DNA from: Bacillota bacterium
GTDB lineage: Bacteria > Bacillota > Clostridia > Christensenellales > Aristaeellaceae
DNA length: 20,712 bases
NCBI GenBank assembly: GCA_023459675.1
Contig: JAEWTC010000223.1
Location: 1 to 20,712, forward strand
Direction of reading: 5' to 3'
The notes under the pieces are model-generated. The model was not told where the DNA came from and searched no databases. It was given only the letters and a program-made list of their open reading frames with translations. Shown here piece after piece: positions 8,329-14,394 of this stretch; positions within the stretch are counted from its first letter, which is position 1; the number at the start of each line of letters is the position of its first letter. Both the position numbers and the translations under genes were made by a program.

Positions 8329-8904
8329 TTATTTGACACCCTCCTTCACGACGACGGCAAGAAAGCGGCAATCGCCCTGCGGCGCGTACATAGCGTGCGA
8401 AAGCGCGCTATCGTAATAAATGCTGTCGCCGGGCTTCAGGTAAAGCTCCTGACCGCCCAGTATGATCCGCAGCGTGCCTTCGAGCACGTAATCAAACTCC
8501 TGCCCCTCATGGCTGTGGGCCTGCTTGCGGGCGTCGCTCTCGTCCTGCGATACGGTGACGATGAAGGGTTCGGCCAGCTTATCCTTGAAATTATAGGCGA
8601 GATGGTGGTAAACGTACTGATCGCGCCGGTGGAACTCCAGCCCCTCGTTGGCGCGCGTGAGAATATAGCCGTGCAGCTTGGGGCTTTCCCCCGTCAGCAG
8701 ATCGCTGATATCCACGCCGAGCACGCCCGCGATATTGAACAGGTGGGAGAAGCTGAAATCGCTCTGCCCCGCCTCATACGCCTCGTAATCCGCAAGATCG
8801 ACGCCGGCCTTCGCGGCCACCTCCGCCGCGGTGAAACCGGCGATATCGCGCAGGTCCCGGATGCGCATCGCGATCGCCAAAAGCTGTTCCCGGTTGCTTC
8901 CCAT
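8329..8904 (-). CDS. XRE-family regulator with C-terminal cupin domain
   Basis: A 191-residue DNA-binding regulator. An HTH_3-type helix-turn-helix (about residues 8-66, with FTAAEVAAKAGVDLADYEAYEAG) is followed by a cupin_2 barrel (about 95-190). The barrel carries HSHEGQEFDYVLEG, YLKPGDSIYYDS and a downstream histidine in LSHAMYAP, consistent with a small-molecule or metal pocket. This architecture is common in regulators of adjacent metabolic genes. Start choice: the in-frame ATG at 8952 lies inside the -10 box and cannot be used. The ATG at 8904 has GAGG eight bases upstream. The ATG at 8910 is only two bases from that GAGG and is less likely. It is the first gene of the cluster, and its stop is two bases from the acyl-CoA synthetase start. 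It probably controls this operon, though no obvious operator was seen. Confidence 0.9.
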   Translation of the reverse strand: MGSNREQLLAIAMRIRDLRDIAGFTAAEVAAKAGVDLADYEAYEAGQSDFSFSHLFNIAGVLGVDISDLLTGESPKLHGYILTRANEGLEFHRRDQYVYHHLAYNFKDKLAEPFIVTVSQDESDARKQAHSHEGQEFDYVLEGTLRIILGGQELYLKPGDSIYYDSALSHAMYAPQGDCRFLAVVVKEGVK

Positions 8905-8947
8905 TTTCATCGCCTCAATGTCTTCAAAGTACAATTGCGGATGGTTC

Positions 8948-8977
8948 AGCATACCATGGGAATTTGCGGAATGTCAA
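8948..8977 (-). promoter_or_regulatory. Sigma-A promoter of the regulator/acyl-CoA synthetase operon
   Basis: On the minus strand a perfect TTGACA (8977-8972) is followed after 18 bp by TATGCT (8953-8948). Transcription would start near 8941, leaving a leader of about 37 nt to the ATG at 8904. The -10 box overlaps the in-frame ATG at 8952, which rules out the longer regulator reading. Confidence 0.75.
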
Positions 8978-9023
8978 CCGCGCAAATACAACCGTAACAT
9001 GCATGACAGCCGCGTTTAGCGCC

Positions 9024-9052
9024 TTGAACGCCGCGCGCCGCTGTGGTAGGAT
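9024..9052 (+). promoter_or_regulatory. Putative sigma-A promoter of the secreted hydrolase gene
   Basis: TTGAAC (9024-9029), a 17-bp spacer, then TAGGAT (9047-9052), about 50 bp upstream of the hydrolase ATG. Both boxes are imperfect but correctly spaced. The divergent regulator promoter lies about 47 bp away, so a protein bound in between could affect both. Confidence 0.5.
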
Positions 9053-9102
9053 AAGGCTGTACACGGAAAGAGAACGCAGACGACAATTGAAGGAGAAACA
9101 GT

Positions 9103-10443
9103 ATGAAACGCATTGGTTTAGTTCTGATCGCAATGGTATTGCTGCTGCACGGCGCCGCGTTCGCCGCGCAGGCCGATCCGGCTGCCGCGCCGCGGGCCGT
9201 GATCGAGCTGCTGTATGCCGGCGAGTACCAACAGGTGTTCGACCAATCCACCCCCGACGTGCAAAAGGGCCTGGGTTCCGGCGATTCCCTGGCCGCCATG
9301 TGGGCCCAGCTCGCCATGACGTTTGGGGAGTACGAAAACATTGTAAGCGCCTCCGCGCAGGAGCAGGCGGGGATGCTCGTGGGAACCGTGGTGTGCTCCT
9401 ATTCTCTGGCGAACGTCACCTTCAGCGTAGTTCTATCGGCAGACGGAAAACTGGCGGGGCTGACGGTTGCGGGCGTTGAGCAGAAGGCGCCGGAAAGCAA
9501 GGCGGACGCCACGCAGTTCACGACCGAGCCCATTGTGCTGCGCAAGGGCGAGGCGGACGAAACCCAGGGCTTGCTGACCCTGCCGCTTGGCGAAGGCCCC
9601 TTCCCCGCCGTGCTCATGATGCAGGGCTCCGGGCCTTCGGATATGCAGGAAACGGCGTATGGAATCACGCCCTTCCGCGATCTGGCGGAAGGCCTTGCGC
9701 TGCTGGGCGTTGCCAGCATCCGCTACGACAAGTATACCTACGCCCACGGGGATCTGCTGCAGGCGGACCCGGCGCGGGCCGCCGCGTTTACCGTGGAGCA
9801 GGAGTACATACCGGACGCGCAGGCGGCGCTCGCGCTCCTGCAGGCGGACAGCCGGATCGGCTCTATCTATCTGCTGGGGCATAGCCTAGGCGGGATGAGC
9901 CTGCCGCTTGTGATGCGGGAAATCGGCGCGGATTCCATTGCGGGCGGCGTTATTCTGGAAGGCTCGCCCCTGCCGCTTTGGGAGATCCAGTACCATCAGA
10001 ATTTGGCGCTGGTGCCGAAAATGGAGGAAATGTACCGTGAAGCCGCCGGAATTCTGATTGACCAGGAGGCGGCCAAGGCGGAGACGCTCGCCCAGATGAC
10101 GGACGAGCAGTTGCAGGCCGAAACGCTGTTCGGGCTGAGCGCTTATTATCAGAAGAACCAGATGGCCGTAGATCCGGCGGAAACGGCGAATGCGCTGGGT
10201 AAACCCCTGTTCATCACCCAGGGCGGCAAGGACTGGCAGGTAACGCCCGCCGACGGGATGGACGCGTGGCAGGAAAAGCTGAACAAGGCGCTCGCCGTAA
10301 CGTACAAGACCTATGAGAACATGAACCATATGCTGTGCGACATGGAGGGCGAGCCCGCGGGCGATCAGACGGATTATACGGCGGGAAGCACCGTGACGCA
10401 GGCGCTGATCGCGGATATCGCCGCCTGGATATTAGCGCAATAA
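9103..10443 (+). CDS. Secreted alpha/beta hydrolase with N-terminal DUF3887-like domain
   Basis: A 446-residue exported serine hydrolase. The signal peptide begins MKRIGLVLIAMVLLLHGAAFA and cleaves after AFA. A DUF3887-like domain (about residues 28-125: AVIELLYAGEYQQVFDQ, then a beta-rich half) precedes an alpha/beta hydrolase domain (about 140-446). The nucleophile elbow GHSLGG has S261. The oxyanion-side MQGSGPSDMQET is typical of the EstD-like family. D377 in GGKDWQV and H409 in NMNHML complete a plausible triad. The cap region (about 305-360) is Ala/Glu-rich. The family contains esterases of unknown natural substrate. The ATG has AAGGAG seven bases upstream. The gene stands alone and ends in a strong terminator. 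The hydrolase call is firm; the substrate is unknown. Confidence 0.92.
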   Translation: MKRIGLVLIAMVLLLHGAAFAAQADPAAAPRAVIELLYAGEYQQVFDQSTPDVQKGLGSGDSLAAMWAQLAMTFGEYENIVSASAQEQAGMLVGTVVCSYSLANVTFSVVLSADGKLAGLTVAGVEQKAPESKADATQFTTEPIVLRKGEADETQGLLTLPLGEGPFPAVLMMQGSGPSDMQETAYGITPFRDLAEGLALLGVASIRYDKYTYAHGDLLQADPARAAAFTVEQEYIPDAQAALALLQADSRIGSIYLLGHSLGGMSLPLVMREIGADSIAGGVILEGSPLPLWEIQYHQNLALVPKMEEMYREAAGILIDQEAAKAETLAQMTDEQLQAETLFGLSAYYQKNQMAVDPAETANALGKPLFITQGGKDWQVTPADGMDAWQEKLNKALAVTYKTYENMNHMLCDMEGEPAGDQTDYTAGSTVTQALIADIAAWILAQ

Positions 10444-10454
10444 CGACCAAGCGA

Positions 10455-10486
10455 AAAAGGCCGGAAGCTAAAGCTTCCGGCCTTTT
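10455..10486. terminator. Bidirectional intrinsic terminator
   Basis: A 14-15 bp perfect inverted repeat (AAAAGGCCGGAAGC/GCTTCCGGCCTTTT) around a TAAA loop, flanked by A-runs on the left and T-runs on the right. It therefore ends in a U-tract when read from either side. It lies between the convergent hydrolase gene (stop 10443) and the diguanylate cyclase gene (stop 10498) and should serve both. Confidence 0.92.
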
Positions 10487-10497
10487 AATAAGCGCTT

Positions 10498-11538
10498 CTA
10501 CGCGCAGGTAACCCGGTCGCGGCCTTCGGCCTTGCTTGCGTACAGGGCGCGGTCGGCGCGCCGGATGAGATCGGCCGGCTCCCGGTCCTCCTCCTGCGAG
10601 AAAAGCGCGACGCCCGCGCTCACCGTAACGATGCCCGCCACGCTGGACAGGGGATGCGCGATCGCCCGCTCCTCCATGCCGCTGCGGATCCGCTGCGCGA
10701 TCACGGACGCGCCTTTCAGATCGGTATTGGGCAAAAGCAGGGCAAACTCGTCGCCGCCGTACCGGGTGGCGGTATCGGTGCTGCGGGTGATGGCCGCGCG
10801 GATGACCTTCGCCACATCGCCCAGGCACGCGTCGCCCAGCACATGGCCCAACTCGTCGTTAAAATTCTTGAAAAAGTCAATATCCAGCAGAATCAGCGAA
10901 AGCGGCTGCTGCTCGCGCTTGGCGCGGTGAAACTCCTGGTGCAGCGCCCGGTCGAAAAACCGGCGGTTGAAAAGGCCCGTCAGGCCGTCCTGATGGGACA
11001 TGATTTCGATCTCACGGTTCTTCAGCAGCAGTTCCCTTTCATTATCGGTCCGGACCTTCTCATAATTGGCGGCAAACGCGAACGCGAACGCGTTTGCGAA
11101 GATGATGTTCATTTCGTGAACCGGCTCGATGGAGGGATCCTGCAGCACAAGCCGCGTCAGCATCCCCACCAAGGTTCCAACCAGATACACGATGCTGACC
11201 ACCGTGCCGCCCTTTAACCCCAGCAGGAACATGGACAGGAAATACGGGATCGCGATCCAGACCAGGTTGGTGATGTGAAGCGTGGTGAGAAACATCATCG
11301 TCAGCATAAAGCCGGACGTGGAAACCACCAATATCCAACTTGCCAGGCGCAGATACTTCTTCTTGATCAACACCAGCAGACCGATGGCAATAAACAAGAC
11401 GCCGCCGGCGAGCTGCAGCGAGCCGAGCAGGATGTTGCCGCGTGTGAGATTATATTGAACGAATGTCAGCGCCGTCAGCATTAACGTGAAATCGGCCGCA
11501 AAGAAAACGCTGTGTTTCCTCCTCTCGTTGCGTTCCAT
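10498..11538 (-). CDS. Membrane-bound diguanylate cyclase (GGDEF)
   Basis: A 346-residue protein predicted to make cyclic di-GMP from two GTP. Six hydrophobic segments (about residues 10-30, 36-58, 63-87, 92-108, 111-132 and 142-158) form an N-terminal membrane sensor with no recognised named domain. A short linker leads to the GGDEF domain (about 175-346), which starts SHQDGLTGLFNRR. The signature is an exact GGDEF at residues 261-265 in RYGGDEFALLLP. An RSTD motif at 252-255, exactly five residues upstream, is a canonical RxxD inhibitory site, so product inhibition is likely. There is no EAL or HD-GYP domain. The ATG at 11538 has GGAAGGGGG upstream. The gene stands alone and is divergent from the PNPOx-fold gene. 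The activity call is strong; the input signal is unknown. Confidence 0.94.
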   Translation of the reverse strand: MERNERRKHSVFFAADFTLMLTALTFVQYNLTRGNILLGSLQLAGGVLFIAIGLLVLIKKKYLRLASWILVVSTSGFMLTMMFLTTLHITNLVWIAIPYFLSMFLLGLKGGTVVSIVYLVGTLVGMLTRLVLQDPSIEPVHEMNIIFANAFAFAFAANYEKVRTDNERELLLKNREIEIMSHQDGLTGLFNRRFFDRALHQEFHRAKREQQPLSLILLDIDFFKNFNDELGHVLGDACLGDVAKVIRAAITRSTDTATRYGGDEFALLLPNTDLKGASVIAQRIRSGMEERAIAHPLSSVAGIVTVSAGVALFSQEEDREPADLIRRADRALYASKAEGRDRVTCA

Positions 11539-11584
11539 GTCCAGCCCCCTTCCATCATCTGCTATTCATTGATCATATGTATGC

Positions 11585-11613
11585 ATTGTACACCATTATT
11601 TCCATTGTGAAAA
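11585..11613 (-). promoter_or_regulatory. Putative promoter of the diguanylate cyclase gene
   Basis: On the minus strand TTTTCA (11613-11608), a 17-bp spacer, then TACAAT (11590-11585), about 47 bp upstream of the start codon in the AT-rich part of the 196-bp divergent intergenic region. The -35 match is only four of six. No convincing promoter was seen for the rightward gene in the same region. Confidence 0.45.
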
Positions 11614-11734
11614 GATGAATATACACGGTTGGCAAAACGGTTTCGATGGATTACAATCAAAGAAACCGGACCGCCGCCAGCCGCTGCCCGCGGACCGCGG
11701 CGACGCCCGGGAAAACGACCGGCAGGAGATCGAT

Positions 11735-12220
11735 ATGCGAAGAAAAGACCGTGAGTTGTTGGACCCCGCCCGCGCCGAAGCCATACTGCAGGCTGCGGAT
11801 TGCTGCAGGCTGGCCTTTGCGGACAGTGACAAACCCTACATCGTGCCCATGAGTTTCGGCTTTGCCAGAGAGGGCGGCAAGCTTTGCCTGTACTTTCACA
11901 GCGCGCCCGCGGGGCAAAAGATTGAGCTGATTGAAGCGCTGGGGAAGGCATCGTTTGAGGCGGATACCGGGTGCCAAATCAAAACGGGCGCGGAAGCGTG
12001 TGAGTTTTCCTGCTATTACGAAAGCGTCGTCGGGTACGGGAACATCAAGCTATTGCAGGACGACGCGGAGAAACGGCACGCGCTGCGCGTTATCATGGCG
12101 CACTACACCGGCAAGCAGGACTGGGAGTTTCCGCCCAAAGCGCTTGCCGCTACGTGCTGTATCCGTTTGACGGTCGAGGAGATGACGGCGAAGGCCAACC
12201 GGCCGCCCGCCGCCGATTGA
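11735..12220 (+). CDS. Pyridoxamine 5'-phosphate oxidase-fold, NimA-like flavoprotein
   Basis: A 161-residue small flavin-binding split-barrel protein of the NimA/PNPOx-like family. Recognisable blocks are CCRLAFADSDKPYIVPMSFG (strands that pack on FMN), LYFHSAPAGQKIELI, the conserved VVGYGNIKLLQD and KRHALRVIMAHYTGK. NimA-type members can reduce or bind nitro compounds and other members bind FMN or heme; the role here is unknown. The ATG at 11735 has AGGAG six bases upstream. An in-frame ATG at 11615 would add a low-complexity Arg/Asp-rich stretch with no ribosome binding site and is rejected. The gene stands alone and its product is cytoplasmic. Confidence 0.88.
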   Translation: MRRKDRELLDPARAEAILQAADCCRLAFADSDKPYIVPMSFGFAREGGKLCLYFHSAPAGQKIELIEALGKASFEADTGCQIKTGAEACEFSCYYESVVGYGNIKLLQDDAEKRHALRVIMAHYTGKQDWEFPPKALAATCCIRLTVEEMTAKANRPPAAD

Positions 12221-12233
12221 CGGAGAAATAATG

Positions 12234-12260
12234 AACGGTGCGCCGCATGGCGCACCGTTT
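12234..12260. terminator. Terminator-like hairpin after the NimA-like gene
   Basis: A perfect 11-bp inverted repeat, AACGGTGCGCC/GGCGCACCGTT, with a GCAT loop, 13 bases after the stop codon of the NimA-like gene. The T-tract is short on the plus strand (TTTCGT). On the minus strand it is followed by TCATTATTTCT, so it may also catch read-through of the glycan operon. Confidence 0.6.
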
Positions 12261-12270
12261 CGTATCCGAT

Positions 12271-12303
12271 GGAAACCCTCCGGCCATTGCCGCAGGCGGA
12301 GGG
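12271..12303 (-). terminator. Weak terminator-like hairpin after the glycan operon
   Basis: On the minus strand CCCTCCG (12303-12297) pairs with CGGAGGG (12282-12276) around a loop of about 14 nt and is followed by TTTCC. It begins about 44 bp after the stop codon of the last glycosidase gene. The short T-run makes it a weak candidate on its own; the hairpin at 12234-12260 would back it up. Confidence 0.4.
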
Positions 12304-12346
12304 CCGTGTTCCTGCCATGCAGCGCGGCGGAATGCAACAACCGTGG

Positions 12347-14359
12347 CTAATACGCGATCATCGGAATGGAACGCGGCGGGTTTGCCATCGGTTCCAGCGC
12401 GCCGAACATGACCGGGTACAGCCTTTGCGCGGCCGCCCGCGTACCGCGCATCATGGTTTCGTTGGGCTGCGAGCAGATGTCGAACAACCCGATGTTATAG
12501 TTTTCCCCGTCGAAACGGCCCAGCGCGAACTGATCGTAACACTGGAACCAGTGGCAGCCGACGCAGGCGCGGTGTTTGGCCGCACGCTCGGTATAGTACT
12601 GGTAGGCGTCCGCACGCGCCTGCTGGTTTTCCACGGCTTCCAACCCCGTGGCCGTCTGCCCCGCGTCCAGCGCGCCGAAGTGGTATTCGCCGATCATCAC
12701 GGGCAGATCCACGCCGAGCTTCATCACGTTGTCAAGCGCCGCCGAAGGATCGGCCGCGTAACAGTTGATAGAAAACACGTCGAAATGCTGCCAGCCCGTG
12801 ATCAGATCCTGGTCGGAGATCCAAGCCCAGCGCATGCCCAGGTTCATATGGTTGGGATCCGCGGCGCGGCAGGCCGCCGAGATAATTCCGACGTATGCCT
12901 CCAGCATGAGCGCGGAGAAGGCTTTCAAATCGCGCTTCGCCTGCGGGGAGAGCGCGGACGCGCTGCGAATCGGCCTTTGTAGCGATTGGAAATCCTCCAG
13001 CGGCAATTGCCACGCATCGGACAAAGCTTCCGCCACCTGGTATTTTTCCGCAAGCCACGCGATCAGCCGCCGCTTGCACACGCTGGGGTACGGGTTATAC
13101 AAAACCTCGTCCGCCAGGATCAGCCCATCCACAAACGCCCATTCCGGCTCGTTGCGCAGGAAATAGCCGATCATCAGCGGATCCCTCGCCCGGGCTTTCA
13201 GGGTTTGCGCGCAACGCAGCGCGTTTTGTTCATACTCCGGCGCAAAGACGTCCGGAAAATCGCGGAAGATATGCATTTTGGTATCCGGGAATTCCGCAAG
13301 CATCGTAACGTAGGGAAGCGGCAGTACGCCAAGGCTTTCCGGGTCGCTCCAGTTGCCCAGGGTGTTGAACCCGCCGCGCTTGAGCTGGCGGCTCATCAGG
13401 CGCTGCCACTGCCCATGCCAGTCCGCGCCGAACGCCCGGTACAGGTTGGCCTGCGGGAAGGAGAACAGGGTGCAATCCCTGTGGCTGGGCGCGCCGTGAA
13501 GCGGCCATTGCGCGTGCCGGTACATGCCGCCGTATTCGGGATCGGTTTCCGGGGGAAGCCAATCCAGCAGGTGTTCCAGGCGGTCAACCCGGCAATCGGG
13601 GCGCACCACCACGCAATCCGGCCCGACGCTGAAAAACGCGTTGCCCAGAGGGTCGGCCAGCGTCCAGCGGCCGTCCATCCGCGCTTTGGTGAAGAAGCCC
13701 GTTCCAGCCTGCACCTTCCTGCCCGCGCAGCCGCCAAACGTGTCCCAGCCGTCCGTGGAAAACGCGTCCGGCAGGTTCAGCGCGCCGCGCAGGCTTTGCC
13801 CCATGGCGTCCAAATCCATTGATTTCCCCGGCCAGTTTTTCGTCTTCAGCTGCCCCAGCGCGTCGATCAGCTTGCCGCCGGGCAGCGGAAACGCATCGGG
13901 GTATGCGTCCGTCAGGGTAAAATCGGACAGGGTCAGGGAAACGGAGTGGAAGCACGGTGGTACCGTGAGCGTAATTTTTTCCGCCGCCGCGCGCTCCACG
14001 CGCCGCCCGTGGCAGACCACCTTCAATTGTCCGGGGTTGGATTCGGGAAACAGAACGTCGGCGTTCAGGCGCTGGAGATCCAGGCAGATTTTCGCCCGGA
14101 ACCGCGGCAGCAACCCAAAGCGCATGAAGAAGGCGGGCTGCGCATCCTCCGCCTTCTCGTACACGTTCAGATTCAGGATTAAACTATGCTCTTCCTCGCA
14201 TTGGGCGTCAAACACCAGGTACCGGTCCGCATAGCCTGCGATCTCCGATACGTTCAGCCCTCCGCCCGTTTCGGGAATGCGCAGGGTGGCGCCGCCGCCG
14301 GACGTATTCACGATTTGGGCATGCAATAAGCGTTCCCGGGTAATCGGCAGCGTCATCAT
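12347..14359 (-). CDS. Intracellular glycoside hydrolase, GH50/agarase-like (clan GH-A)
   Basis: A 670-residue glycosidase without a signal peptide. The N-terminal part (about residues 1-165) is beta-rich and resembles a galactose-binding-like module. The catalytic part opens with DGRWTLADPLGNAFFSVGPD, a block typical of proteins annotated as beta-agarase/GH50. It continues with RGGFNTLGNWSDPE, then DPLMIGYFLRNEPEW, with E404 the likely acid/base, and VMIGEYHFGALDAG, with E558 the likely nucleophile. The 154-residue separation of the two glutamates suits a retaining GH-A TIM barrel. The family call rests on remembered motif patterns, so GH50-like is moderate, and agar specificity is not claimed. 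The ATG at 14359 has GGAGG six bases upstream (a second ATG follows at once). It is the last gene of the operon, 35 bp after the GH2 gene, and probably acts on the same imported oligosaccharide. Confidence 0.78.
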   Translation of the reverse strand: MMTLPITRERLLHAQIVNTSGGGATLRIPETGGGLNVSEIAGYADRYLVFDAQCEEEHSLILNLNVYEKAEDAQPAFFMRFGLLPRFRAKICLDLQRLNADVLFPESNPGQLKVVCHGRRVERAAAEKITLTVPPCFHSVSLTLSDFTLTDAYPDAFPLPGGKLIDALGQLKTKNWPGKSMDLDAMGQSLRGALNLPDAFSTDGWDTFGGCAGRKVQAGTGFFTKARMDGRWTLADPLGNAFFSVGPDCVVVRPDCRVDRLEHLLDWLPPETDPEYGGMYRHAQWPLHGAPSHRDCTLFSFPQANLYRAFGADWHGQWQRLMSRQLKRGGFNTLGNWSDPESLGVLPLPYVTMLAEFPDTKMHIFRDFPDVFAPEYEQNALRCAQTLKARARDPLMIGYFLRNEPEWAFVDGLILADEVLYNPYPSVCKRRLIAWLAEKYQVAEALSDAWQLPLEDFQSLQRPIRSASALSPQAKRDLKAFSALMLEAYVGIISAACRAADPNHMNLGMRWAWISDQDLITGWQHFDVFSINCYAADPSAALDNVMKLGVDLPVMIGEYHFGALDAGQTATGLEAVENQQARADAYQYYTERAAKHRACVGCHWFQCYDQFALGRFDGENYNIGLFDICSQPNETMMRGTRAAAQRLYPVMFGALEPMANPPRSIPMIAY

Positions 14360-14394
14360 ACCTTACCTCCGGCATCAAGCGGTATACGGGCAGG

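Noticed and set aside
11615..11734. 40-residue N-terminal extension of the NimA-like protein
   Set aside because: No ribosome binding site at the upstream ATG and Arg/Asp-rich low-complexity sequence. The ATG at 11735 has a well-placed AGGAG.
12269..13822. Two overlapping plus-strand frames opposite the GH50-like gene (12269-12982 and 12986-13822)
   Set aside because: Both are Arg/His/Ala-rich antisense shadows of the glycosidase with no ribosome binding sites.
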